This document shows, piece after piece, positions 39,854 to 47,965 of a DNA stretch of 64,000 nucleotides (position 1 is the stretch's first letter; every line of letters begins with the position of its first letter). The DNA lies in the NCBI RefSeq assembly GCF_013778455.1, contig NZ_JACEHE010000015.1:124001-188000 (forward strand). The letters are read 5' to 3'. This DNA comes from Streptomyces himalayensis subsp. himalayensis (lineage in GTDB: Bacteria > Actinomycetota > Actinomycetes > Streptomycetales > Streptomycetaceae). Made by a program: the position numbers and the translations under genes. The notes beneath the pieces were generated by a model, which had not been told where the DNA came from, ran no database searches, and saw only the letters and a list, made by a program, of their open reading frames with translations.

Positions 39854-41059
39854 GTGCCCGAACCCGAAGCCGCGCTGCCTGCGCATCCCGCATCCGTCCC
39901 GCATCCGCATGCCGCGACACTGAAGAGGCTGGAGAAATCCTCCGGCAGCCTCGCCGCGCAGGCCATCGCCCGGATGGACGAGACGCTGCCGTGGTACCGG
40001 GCGATGCCCCCGGAGAACCGTTCCTGGATCGGTCTGGTCGCACAGGCCGGTATCGCCGCGTTCACCGAGTGGTTCCGGCACCCGGACGCGCCCCAGGCGA
40101 TCTCCACGGATGTCTTCGGCACGGCGCCGCGCGAGCTGACCAGGGCGATCACCCTGCGGCAGACCGTCGAGATGGTGCGTACGACCATCGAGGTGATGGA
40201 GTCCGCGATCGAGGAGGTCGCGGCGCCCGGTGACGAGTCGGTGCTGCGCGAGGCCCTGCTCGTGTACGCGCGGGAGATCGCCTTCGCCACCGCGCAGGTG
40301 TACGCGCAGGCGGCCGAGGCCCGCGGTGCGTGGGACGCCCGCCTCGAGTCGCTGGTGGTGAACGCGGTGCTGTCGGGCGAGGCCGACGAGGGCGCCGTCT
40401 CGCGGGCCGCCGCCCTCGGCTGGAACTCCCCCGAGCATGTGTGCGTGGTGCTGGGAACGGCTCCCGACGGTGACAGCGAGCTGACGGTCGAGGCGATCCG
40501 CCGCGCGGCCCGCCATGCCAAGCTGCAGGTCCTCACCGGGGTACTGGGCGACCGCCTGGTCGTCATCGCGGGCGGCGACGACAATCCGCTCCGGGTCGCG
40601 AAAGCCCTGATCGGGCCGTATGCCCCGGGGCCGGTGGTGGCAGGACCCATCGTCCCCGACCTGCTGGCCGCCACCAGGTCCGCGCAGGCCGCCGCGGCCG
40701 GGCTCAAGGCGTGCCTCGCTTGGCAGGACGCTCCCCGTCCTGTGCTCGCGGACGATCTGCTTCCGGAGCGTGCGATCGCCATGGATCCCTCCGCACGCGA
40801 ACAACTGGTGGAGGAGATCTACAGACCGCTGGAGGAGGCCGGCTCGGCGCTCCTGGAGACCCTGAGCGTCTATCTGGAGCAGGCGAGCTCCCTCGAAGGG
40901 GCTGCCCGAATGCTTTTCGTTCACCCGAACACCGTCCGCTACCGGCTCCGACGTGTGACTGACGTCACCGGCTGGTCGCCTTCCGATGTACGCTCCGCGT
41001 TCACATTGCGCATCGCCCTGATTCTCGGGCGCTTGACCAACGGCGATCCTCAGTCGTAG
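39854..41059 (+). CDS. fasR: FasR, PucR-type activator of fatty acid synthesis genes
   Basis: A 401-residue regulator. The N-terminal about 170 residues contain RLEKSSGSLAAQAIARMDET and the helical region QTVEMVRTTIEVMESAIEEV; the middle is a GGDEF-like (GAF-related) fold; the C-terminus is a PucR HTH: YLEQASSLEGAARMLFVHPN then TVRYRLRRVTDVTGWSPSDV. It directly precedes fabD-fabH-acpP-fabF in the same direction, the position of FasR in S. coelicolor, where it activates that operon and is required for normal growth. GTG 39854. The 89-base gap to fabD contains a palindrome that may be its site. Confidence 0.92.
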   Translation: MPEPEAALPAHPASVPHPHAATLKRLEKSSGSLAAQAIARMDETLPWYRAMPPENRSWIGLVAQAGIAAFTEWFRHPDAPQAISTDVFGTAPRELTRAITLRQTVEMVRTTIEVMESAIEEVAAPGDESVLREALLVYAREIAFATAQVYAQAAEARGAWDARLESLVVNAVLSGEADEGAVSRAAALGWNSPEHVCVVLGTAPDGDSELTVEAIRRAARHAKLQVLTGVLGDRLVVIAGGDDNPLRVAKALIGPYAPGPVVAGPIVPDLLAATRSAQAAAAGLKACLAWQDAPRPVLADDLLPERAIAMDPSAREQLVEEIYRPLEEAGSALLETLSVYLEQASSLEGAARMLFVHPNTVRYRLRRVTDVTGWSPSDVRSAFTLRIALILGRLTNGDPQS

Positions 41060-41061
41060 CC

Positions 41062-41082
41062 AATTGTCGGGGGCCTACAATT
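41062..41082. promoter_or_regulatory. fabD promoter and possible FasR operator
   Basis: AATTGT (41062-41067) and ACAATT (41077-41082) form an inverted repeat with nine bases between. TACAAT at 41076-41081 is a good -10 element with no matching -35, as expected for a promoter needing an activator. The link to FasR is inferred from position. Confidence 0.55.
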
Positions 41083-41148
41083 CCCCCTGCGGTTCTTCGT
41101 CCCTGTCCCCACGGGCGGCTGCGGCCGTCCACAAGAGAGAGTGTGAGA

Positions 41149-42069
41149 GTGCTCGTACTCGTCGCTCCCGGCCAAGGCGCTCAGACGCCCGGCTTCCTGA
41201 CCCCCTGGCTCGATCTTCCCGGCGCCGCCGACCGCATCGCCACATGGTCGGACGCCATCGGGCTCGACCTCGCCCACTACGGCACGCAGGCCGACGCGGA
41301 CGCGATCCGCGACACCGCCGTGGCGCAGCCGCTGCTGGTCGCCGCCGGTCTTCTGTCGGCCTCCGCACTCGAGGTGACGCCGGGCGCGGTCGCAGGACAC
41401 AGCGTCGGTGAGATCACCGCCGCCGCCTTCGCGGGCGTCCTGGACGACACCGCCGCCCTCCAGCTCGTACGCACGCGGGGCCTGGCCATGGCCGAGGCCG
41501 CCGCCATCACGCAGACCGGTATGTCCGCCCTGCTGGGCGGGGACCCCGAGACCGTGGTCCCGCATCTGGAGAAGCTCGGCCTGACCCCGGCGAACGTGAA
41601 CGGCGCGGGCCAGATCGTGGCCGCCGGCACCGTCGAGCAACTCGCCGCGCTGGCCGATGACAAGCCCGAGGGCGTACGCCGCGTGGTGCCGCTGCAGGTC
41701 GCCGGCGCCTTCCACACCCGGCACATGGCGCCCGCGGTCGACAAGCTCGCCGAGGCGGCTCAGGCCCTGACGCCCGCCGATCCGACGGTCGCATACGTCT
41801 CGAACAAGGACGGCGAGACGGTCACAACGGGTGCCGAGGTCGTCTCGCGCCTGGTCGGCCAGGTCGCCAACCCGGTCCGCTGGGACCTGTGCATGGAGAC
41901 GTTCCAGAAGCTGGGTGTGACCGCGCTGCTTGAGGTGTGCCCGGGCGGGACGCTGACCGGCCTCGCCAAGCGCGCGCTGCCCGGCGTCCACACGCTGGCG
42001 CTGAAGACCCCCGACGACCTCGACGCTGCCCGCGAACTCATCGCCGAGCACAGCGCGCAGACGGCCTGA
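41149..42069 (+). CDS. fabD: Malonyl-CoA:ACP transacylase
   Basis: A 306-residue acyltransferase that loads malonyl groups onto ACP for fatty acid synthesis (and probably polyketide synthases). N-terminal oxyanion motif LVLVAPGQGAQTPGF, catalytic Ser85 in AGHSVGEIT, Arg region LVRTRGLAMAEAA, catalytic His190 in VAGAFHTRHMAPAV, and NPVRWDLCMETF near the C-terminus. The GTG at 41149 gives the start usual for Streptomyces FabD; a GTG two codons upstream is also possible. fabH begins 16 bases downstream. Confidence 0.95.
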   Translation: MLVLVAPGQGAQTPGFLTPWLDLPGAADRIATWSDAIGLDLAHYGTQADADAIRDTAVAQPLLVAAGLLSASALEVTPGAVAGHSVGEITAAAFAGVLDDTAALQLVRTRGLAMAEAAAITQTGMSALLGGDPETVVPHLEKLGLTPANVNGAGQIVAAGTVEQLAALADDKPEGVRRVVPLQVAGAFHTRHMAPAVDKLAEAAQALTPADPTVAYVSNKDGETVTTGAEVVSRLVGQVANPVRWDLCMETFQKLGVTALLEVCPGGTLTGLAKRALPGVHTLALKTPDDLDAARELIAEHSAQTA

Positions 42070-42085
42070 GAAGGAGCCCCGGAGC

Positions 42086-43117
42086 ATGTCGAAGATCAAG
42101 CCCAGCAAGGGTTCCCCGTATGCGCGCATCCTCGGTGTCGGCGGCTACCGTCCGACCCGGGTGGTGCCCAACGAGGTGATCCTCGAGAAGATCGACTCGT
42201 CCGACGAGTGGATCCGCTCGCGCTCCGGCATCGCGACCCGCCACTGGGCATCGCCCGAGGAGACGGTCGCGGCCATGTCGATCGAGGCCTCCGGCAAGGC
42301 GATCGCCGATGCCGGGATCACGGCCGAGCAGATCGGCGCCGTGGTCGTCTCCACCGTCTCGCACTTCAGCCAGACCCCGGCCGTCGCCACCGAGATCGCC
42401 GACAAGATCGGCACGAACAAGGCCGCTGCGTTCGACATCTCGGCCGGCTGCGCGGGCTTCGGTTACGGTCTGACGCTCGCCAAGGGCCTGGTCGTCGAGG
42501 GCTCGGCAGAGTACGTACTTGTCATCGGCGTCGAGCGGCTCAGTGACCTGACCGACCTGGAGGACCGCGCGACGGCCTTCCTGTTCGGCGACGGCGCGGG
42601 CGCGGTCGTCGTCGGCCCCTCCCAGGAGCCCAACATCGGCCCCACCGTGTGGGGTTCGGAGGGCGACAAGTCCGAGACGATCAAGCAGACCGTCCCGTGG
42701 GACCGTTTCCGCGTCGGCGATGTGGCGCAGCTGCCGCTCGACGACAAGGGCGAGATCAAGTTCCCCGCGATCACCCAGCAGGGCCAGGCGGTGTTCCGCT
42801 GGGCCGTGTTCGAGATGGCGAAGGTCGCGCAGCAGGCGCTGGACGCGGCCGGAATCGCCCCGGACGACCTGGACGTCTTCATTCCGCACCAGGCCAACAT
42901 GCGGATCATCGACTCGATGGTGAAGACTCTCAAGCTGCCGGAGCACGTCACGGTCGCCCGTGACGTGGAAACCACCGGCAACACCTCGGCCGCCTCGATT
43001 CCGCTCGCGATGGAGCGGCTCCTGGCGACCGGCGAGGCGAAGAGCGGCGACACCGCGCTCGTCATCGGCTTCGGGGCGGGTCTCGCATACGCCGCAACGG
43101 TCGTTACCCTCCCCTAG
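42086..43117 (+). CDS. fabH: 3-oxoacyl-ACP synthase III
   Basis: A 343-residue KAS III that condenses acyl-CoA starters with malonyl-ACP and determines straight or branched primers. The catalytic triad is Cys122 in DISAGCAGFGYGL, His in FIPHQANMRIIDSM and Asn in TGNTSAASIPLAMERL. Start region YARILGVGGYRPTRVVPNEV. ATG 42086 follows GAAGGAGC. Cotranscribed with fabD; 65 bases separate it from acpP. Confidence 0.96.
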   Translation: MSKIKPSKGSPYARILGVGGYRPTRVVPNEVILEKIDSSDEWIRSRSGIATRHWASPEETVAAMSIEASGKAIADAGITAEQIGAVVVSTVSHFSQTPAVATEIADKIGTNKAAAFDISAGCAGFGYGLTLAKGLVVEGSAEYVLVIGVERLSDLTDLEDRATAFLFGDGAGAVVVGPSQEPNIGPTVWGSEGDKSETIKQTVPWDRFRVGDVAQLPLDDKGEIKFPAITQQGQAVFRWAVFEMAKVAQQALDAAGIAPDDLDVFIPHQANMRIIDSMVKTLKLPEHVTVARDVETTGNTSAASIPLAMERLLATGEAKSGDTALVIGFGAGLAYAATVVTLP

Positions 43118-43182
43118 GCACCGTCCGGATCTTCCGGGCGGAAACCGCCACACCCTCTGGATACATACGAAGGAGCGCCAAC

Positions 43183-43431
43183 ATGGCCGCCACTCAGGAA
43201 GAGATCGTCGCCGGTCTCGCCGAGATCGTGAACGAGATCGCCGGGATCCCCACCGAGGACGTCCAGCTGGACAAGTCCTTCACCGACGACCTGGACGTCG
43301 ACTCGCTGTCCATGGTCGAGGTCGTCGTCGCCGCCGAAGAGCGCTTCGACGTCAAGATCCCGGACGACGACGTCAAGAACCTCAAGACGGTCGGCGACGC
43401 CACCGAGTACATCCTCAAGCACCAGGCCTGA
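43183..43431 (+). CDS. acpP: Acyl carrier protein
   Basis: An 82-residue four-helix acidic ACP. The 4'-phosphopantetheine serine is Ser41 in DDLDVDSLSMVEVVVAAEER. It carries growing acyl chains among the Fab enzymes. ATG 43183 follows GAAGGAGCG, a strong ribosome site expected for this abundant protein. After the stop, short GATCAAGG/GATCAGGGG-like near-repeats occupy the 125-base gap to fabF. Confidence 0.97.
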   Translation: MAATQEEIVAGLAEIVNEIAGIPTEDVQLDKSFTDDLDVDSLSMVEVVVAAEERFDVKIPDDDVKNLKTVGDATEYILKHQA

Positions 43432-43556
43432 TCGACCGATCAAGGGCTTGGGTCCGTGATCAGGGGCTGTGCCCGGATCAAGGACCAAGTGCCCGCCGCT
43501 CCGCCACCCGGCGGTGGCGCCGCTGAATCCTCTTATCCGTTGGAGAAAGAATTCCT

Positions 43557-44819
43557 GTGAGCTCGACCAATCGCACCGTGGTCGTCACCGGTATCGGCGC
43601 AACCACACCGCTGGGTGGCGACGCAGCCTCCACCTGGGAGGCACTGGTCGCCGGCCGTTCCGGCGTCAGCCTCCTCGAGCAGGAGTGGGCCGCCGAACTG
43701 CCGGTCCGTATCGCCGCGCAGATCGCCGTCGACCCGGGTGAGATCATCCCGCGGCCGCAGGCCCGCAAGCTGGACCGCTCGGCCCAGTTCGCGCTGATCG
43801 CGGCTCAGGAGGCCTGGAAGGACGCCGGTTTCACCGGCAAGGCCGGCGAGGATGCTTCGGTCAACCCGGACCGCCTGGGTGCGGTCATCGCCTCCGGCAT
43901 CGGCGGCGTGACGACCCTCCTCGACCAGTACGACGTGCTGCGGGAAAAGGGCGTACGCCGTGTCTCGCCGCACACCGTCCCCATGCTGATGCCCAACTCC
44001 CCGGCCGCCAACGTCGGCCTGGAGGTGGGTGCCCGCGCCGGTGTCCACACACCGGTCAGCGCCTGTGCGTCCGGCGCGGAGGCCATCGGCTACGCGATCG
44101 AGATGATCCGCACCGGCCGTGCGGACGTCGTCGTCGCGGGCGGCACGGAGGCGGCCATCCACCCGCTGCCGATCGTCGCGTTCGGCAACATGATGGCGAT
44201 GTCCAAGAACAACGACGACCCGCAGGGCGCGTCGCGTCCCTACGACTCGGGCCGTGACGGCTTCGTCCTCGGCGAGGGCGCCGGCGTGGTCATCCTCGAG
44301 TCGGAGGAGCACGCCAGGGCCCGCGGCGCCAAGATCTACGCGGAGGCGGTCGGCCAGGGCATCTCGGCCGACGGCCACCACATCACGCAGCCCGAGCCGT
44401 CCGGCAACGGCATCGCGAACGCGCTGCAGCACCTGCTCGACGGGACCGACCTCAAGCCGGCCGAGATCGCGCACATCAACGCGCACGCCACGTCGACGCC
44501 GCAGGGCGACGTCGCCGAGATCAAGGCGCTGCGCAAGGTGTTCGGCGACGACGTCGACCACATGGCGATCTCCGGCACCAAGTCGATGACCGGTCACCTG
44601 CTGGGCGGCGCCGGCGGCGTGGAGACCGTGGCCACGGTCCTCGCGCTCCACCACCGCATCGCCCCGCCGACGATCAACGTCGACGACCTCGACCCCGAGG
44701 TCAACGCCGACGTGGTCCGCGGCGAGGCCCGCGCCCTGCCCGAGGGCCGGATCGCGGCGCTCAACGACTCGTTCGGCTTCGGCGGCCACAACGTGGTACT
44801 GGCCTTCCGGACGGTCTAG
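43557..44819 (+). CDS. fabF: 3-oxoacyl-ACP synthase II
   Basis: A 420-residue elongating ketosynthase. Catalytic Cys170 in VHTPVSACASGAEAIGYAIE, the two histidines in AHINAHATSTPQGD and SGTKSMTGHLLGGAGGVETV (lysine in the latter), and the C-terminal NDSFGFGGHNVVLAFR. It is a single KS with no chain-length-factor neighbour, so it belongs to primary fatty acid synthesis. GTG 43557 follows TTGGAGAAAG. A perfect 19-pair terminator ends the operon. Confidence 0.96.
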   Translation: MSSTNRTVVVTGIGATTPLGGDAASTWEALVAGRSGVSLLEQEWAAELPVRIAAQIAVDPGEIIPRPQARKLDRSAQFALIAAQEAWKDAGFTGKAGEDASVNPDRLGAVIASGIGGVTTLLDQYDVLREKGVRRVSPHTVPMLMPNSPAANVGLEVGARAGVHTPVSACASGAEAIGYAIEMIRTGRADVVVAGGTEAAIHPLPIVAFGNMMAMSKNNDDPQGASRPYDSGRDGFVLGEGAGVVILESEEHARARGAKIYAEAVGQGISADGHHITQPEPSGNGIANALQHLLDGTDLKPAEIAHINAHATSTPQGDVAEIKALRKVFGDDVDHMAISGTKSMTGHLLGGAGGVETVATVLALHHRIAPPTINVDDLDPEVNADVVRGEARALPEGRIAALNDSFGFGGHNVVLAFRTV

Positions 44820-44830
44820 CAACCGTACGT

Positions 44831-44874
44831 ACGTTGAAGGCCCGCCCCGTCATCCCGGGGCGGGCCTTCAACGT
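44831..44874. terminator. fab operon terminator
   Basis: ACGTTGAAGGCCCGCCCCG (44831-44849) pairs perfectly with its complement at 44856-44874 around TCATCC. Nineteen uninterrupted pairs lie 11 bases after the fabF stop. Confidence 0.88.
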
Positions 44875-44993
44875 ATTGCGCGCTGCGCGCGGTGTTTGAA
44901 AGCGAAGAACACCCAAACCATCAATTGGAACCCGCACGGCGAGCAACCAGGTCCGCGAGAGCGGCGCCGGTTTAGGCGCAAAGAGGGGTCCCG

Positions 44994-45488
44994 TCAGACT
45001 ACCTGGTGGAGCCAGCGCACCGGTGCGCCCTCGCCCGCGTACCGGAAGGGCTCCAGTTCGTCGTCCCAGGGCTTGCCGAGGAGCTTGGTGATCTCGGCCT
45101 CGAGGTCGGTCTCGCCGTGCTGCGCGCGGGCGAGCGCGGCGCGCAGTCGGTCCTCGGGGATCAGGATGTCGCCGTGGATGCCGGTGACGGCGTGGAAGAT
45201 GCCCAGCTCGGGCGTGGCGCTGTAGCGCTCGCCCTCCGCGGTGGCGCAGGGCTCGGCCGTGACCTCGAAGCGCAGCAGATGCCAGCCGCGCAGCGCGGAG
45301 GCGAGTTGGGAGGCCGTGCCCACCTGGCCCTGCCAGGAGAACTCGGACCGCCACGTGCCCGGCGATGCGGGCTGCCTGACCCAGTCGAGGTTGACGCGCG
45401 TGCCGAGCACGCCCGCGACTGCCCATTCGATGTGCGGGCACAGCGCGCGCGGAGCGGAGTGCACGTACAGAACTCCACGTGTCGTCAC
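44994..45488 (-). CDS. DUF3145 family protein
   Basis: A 164-residue protein: TTRGVLYVHSAPRALCPHIE, WAVAGVLGTRVNLDWVRQPA, LRGWHLLRFEVTAEPCATAE, GIFHAVTGIHGDILIPEDRL and the end LGKPWDDELEPFRYAGEGAP then VRWLHQVV. This fits the actinobacterial DUF3145 family, commonly found beside the fab operon; its function is unknown. GTG 45488 follows TGGAGGTCCC. It converges on fabF and is separated from it by the terminator. No signal peptide. Confidence 0.9.
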   Translation of the reverse strand: MTTRGVLYVHSAPRALCPHIEWAVAGVLGTRVNLDWVRQPASPGTWRSEFSWQGQVGTASQLASALRGWHLLRFEVTAEPCATAEGERYSATPELGIFHAVTGIHGDILIPEDRLRAALARAQHGETDLEAEITKLLGKPWDDELEPFRYAGEGAPVRWLHQVV

Positions 45489-45896
45489 CGGGACCTCCAG
45501 TGTGGGACGAGGTGCGCCGTTCCCGGCGGCCTCGCGCCCGTGCCGAGCGATATTCCTCAAAAGGGGCAGAGCAGACTTGTTGTAATTTAGCGGAACCGGT
45601 ACCGCGGGGTGCCGCTGGGTCGACCGGCCGCCCTGTCGCTGCCGAGCGGGCAGTGGCCGGGCGCCACGGGGCCGAGGCTACCGTGCGGCGGGGCAAGGAG
45701 TGTGACGTACCGTCGGTCCCGCTGCCGGGAAACGCCCGGCATTCACCCGGCGGGACCCCCAGGTGCCGCCGCCCGGGGGGCGGGGCGCGTCCCCTCGCGT
45801 CCGGTCCGGGGATCCTGTCGCATACGGGTCCCCGGGAACGGCTGCCCCAGGTGCAACGTTCCCAAGGGGTGGTCCGAACGACAGAGGAGAGCAGGA
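45489..45896. other. Divergent intergenic region
   Basis: These 408 bases separate the DUF3145 and SGNH genes and must carry both promoters. The DUF3145 side is relatively AT-rich (GTTGTAATTTAGCGG near 45577), consistent with a promoter. I see no gene, RNA or long repeat. Confidence 0.5.
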
Positions 45897-46808
45897 ATGC
45901 GGAAGCGCAGCCACCGCGTGCATGCCGCCGTCGCCGGGGTGACGGCGGTTCTTCTGGGCGCCTCCGGTCTGGTCGCCTGCAGTGCCGGCGGCAACTCCCC
46001 CGGTCCGGGCGCCTCCTCGAAGCGTCAGGCGGCTGTCTCCCCCAAGCCCACCCCGGCCTGGGACCGCAGCCCGGCTTCGGTGGCCGCCGTCGGGGACTCC
46101 ATCACCCGCGGGTTCGACGCGTGTTCGGTTCTCTCCGACTGTCCCGAGGTGTCCTGGGCGACGGGCAGTGACACGAAGGTGCGCAGCCTGGCGGTGCGGC
46201 TGCTGGGGAAGCAGCGTGCCGCCACACACAGTTGGAACTACGCCGTGACCGGTGCCCGGATGGCGGACGTGGCCGCGCAGATGGAGAAGGCGGCGGCGCG
46301 CCGTCCCGCACTGGTGGCGGTGATGGCCGGTGCCAACGACGCATGCCGCTCGTCGACGTCCGCGATGACCAAGGTGAGCGACTTCCGCGACCAGTTCGAG
46401 GACGCGATGCGGACGCTGCGCCGCGAGCTGCCCAAGGCGCAGGTGTACGTGGCGAGCGTGCCGAACCTGAAGCGGCTCTGGTCCCAGGGGCGCACCAATC
46501 CGATGGGCAAGCAGGTGTGGAAGCTGGGCATCTGCCCGTCGATGCTGGGAGACGCCGATGTGGTGGACGCGGCCGCGATGAAGCGGCGGGACAAGGTGCA
46601 GAAGCGCGTGGTCGCCTACAACAAGGTGCTGAGGGACGTGTGCGCGAAGGACGACCGCTGCCGGTTCGACGGCGGGGCGGTGTTCGAGTACCGGTTCGGG
46701 ACCCAGCAGTTGAGCCACTGGGACTGGTTCCACCCCAGCAAGGACGGGCAGTCGCGCCTGGCCTCCATCGCCTACCGCACGGTGACGGCGAAGAACGCGC
46801 CCGAGTAG
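45897..46808 (+). CDS. SGNH/GDSL hydrolase lipoprotein
   Basis: A 303-residue secreted lipoprotein. Signal peptide MRKRSHRVHAAVAGVTAVLL to lipobox LVAC (Cys28), then a Pro/Ser linker. The SGNH blocks are AAVGDSITRGF (Ser68), Gly/Asn in YAVTGARMADV and MAGANDACRS, and DWFHPSKDG (Asp and His). These lipases and esterases cut acyl esters, for instance on lipids or cell-wall glycans. Several paired cysteines (Cys near CSVLSDCPEV, GICPS, VCAKDDRC) should form disulfides outside the cell. ATG 45897 follows AGAGGAGAGCAGG. The stop lies in an 18-bp tandem repeat. Confidence 0.92.
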   Translation: MRKRSHRVHAAVAGVTAVLLGASGLVACSAGGNSPGPGASSKRQAAVSPKPTPAWDRSPASVAAVGDSITRGFDACSVLSDCPEVSWATGSDTKVRSLAVRLLGKQRAATHSWNYAVTGARMADVAAQMEKAAARRPALVAVMAGANDACRSSTSAMTKVSDFRDQFEDAMRTLRRELPKAQVYVASVPNLKRLWSQGRTNPMGKQVWKLGICPSMLGDADVVDAAAMKRRDKVQKRVVAYNKVLRDVCAKDDRCRFDGGAVFEYRFGTQQLSHWDWFHPSKDGQSRLASIAYRTVTAKNAPE

Positions 46809-46861
46809 CACCGGTCGGCGGGATAGTACCGGTCAGCGGTGTAGTACCGGTCGGCAGCGGG
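46803..46861. repeat. 18-bp repeats seeded by the stop codon of the SGNH gene
   Basis: TAGCACCGGTCGGCGG (true stop TAG at 46806), TAGTACCGGTCAGCGG and TAGTACCGGTCGGCAGCGG follow one another with 18-base spacing. Each unit repeats the TAG. Confidence 0.85.
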
Positions 46862-46907
46862 CGCCCTGATCACGCGCCGCCCATGGCCCGGGCGTAGGGT
46901 CCTGATC

Positions 46908-47900
46908 ATGCACAGCGAACTCTTCGGCACGCTTCCCGACGGCACGCCCGTCCACCGCTGGACCCTGGAGCGCGCCGGTGTGCGCGTCCGCGTCCTGACG
47001 TACGGCGGGATCGTACAGTCGGCCGAGGTCCCGGACCGGGATGGGCGTACCGCCCAGGTGGCGCTGGCGCTGCCCGATCTCCGGGGATATCTGGAGAACT
47101 CCGGGCCGTACCTCGGCGCCCTGGTCGGACGCTATGCGAACCGGATCGCGCACGGCCGTTTCCGGCTCGACGGCTCCCTCTACGACCTGGCGCAGAACAA
47201 CGGGCCGAACAGCCTGCACGGCGGTGAGCAGGGCTTCGACAAGCGGGTGTGGGACGCGGAGCCGGTGGAGCAGGGAGTGCGGCTGTCACGGGTGAGCCCG
47301 GGCGACGAGGAGGGCTTCCCGGGCCGTCTGGAGGTCTCGGCGACGTACTCCCTGGACGAGTCGGGCGCGCTGCGCATCGCGTACGAGGCGGTGACCGACG
47401 CACCGACCGTGGTGAACCTGACGAACCACAGCTACTGGAACCTGTCCGGCGCCGACGCCGGTGCCGCCGCCGCTGCCGGGCACGAGCTGCGGATCGCGGC
47501 GTCCCGGATCACACCGGTCGACGCGGACCTGATCCCGACCGGCGAGCTGGCGGAGGTGTCCGGCACCCGGTTCGACTTCCGCACACCGCGCAAGGTGGGC
47601 AGCGGGTACGACCACAACTTCGTGCTGGACAAGGGGGTCACGAGCGCTCCCGAGCCGGTCGCGGAGCTGTTTGACCCGGCATCGGGTCGGGTGGTGACCG
47701 TCGCCACGACCGAGCCGGGCCTCCAGCTCTACACGGGGGACCACCTCGACGGCGGTCGCTACGCCCCGGGCGCCGGTGTCGCCCTGGAGACCCAGCACTT
47801 CCCCGACTCCCCCAACCGGCCGGAGTTCCCGAGCACGGTGCTGCGGCCGGGCGAGGTGTACCGGTCGGAGACGGTGTACGGGTTCGGGGTGCGGGGCTGA
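46908..47900 (+). CDS. galM: Aldose 1-epimerase
   Basis: A 330-residue mutarotase interconverting alpha and beta forms of glucose, galactose or similar aldoses. Seen: LTYGGIVQSAEVPDRDG, YLGALVGRYANRIAHGRF, NNGPNSLHGGEQGFDKRVWD (His), VVNLTNHSYWNLSG (catalytic His), FDFRTPRKVGSGYDHNFVLD (Asp) and VALETQHFPDSPNRPEFPST (catalytic Glu). No signal peptide. Neighbouring GH3 glycosidase is convergent, so both may serve use of glycosidic sugars. Confidence 0.93.
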   Translation: MHSELFGTLPDGTPVHRWTLERAGVRVRVLTYGGIVQSAEVPDRDGRTAQVALALPDLRGYLENSGPYLGALVGRYANRIAHGRFRLDGSLYDLAQNNGPNSLHGGEQGFDKRVWDAEPVEQGVRLSRVSPGDEEGFPGRLEVSATYSLDESGALRIAYEAVTDAPTVVNLTNHSYWNLSGADAGAAAAAGHELRIAASRITPVDADLIPTGELAEVSGTRFDFRTPRKVGSGYDHNFVLDKGVTSAPEPVAELFDPASGRVVTVATTEPGLQLYTGDHLDGGRYAPGAGVALETQHFPDSPNRPEFPSTVLRPGEVYRSETVYGFGVRG

Positions 47901-47935
47901 CGCACGCCGCACCCCGCCCCCTGAGGACCGGCTCA

Positions 47936-47965
47936 GACCTTGATCTTCTCGCTCAGACCTCGATC
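47936..47965. repeat. Stop-codon-seeded duplication after the GH3 gene
   Basis: On the minus strand GATCGAGGTCTGAGC (true TGA at 47953-47955) is followed, 20 bases on, by GATCAAGGTCTGAGC. Confidence 0.75.

Noticed and set aside
41149..44819. Type II polyketide cluster (ketosynthase, carrier protein, KS III, acyltransferase)
   Set aside because: There is no chain-length factor, cyclase or tailoring gene. FasR precedes it and gene order is that of primary fatty acid synthesis.
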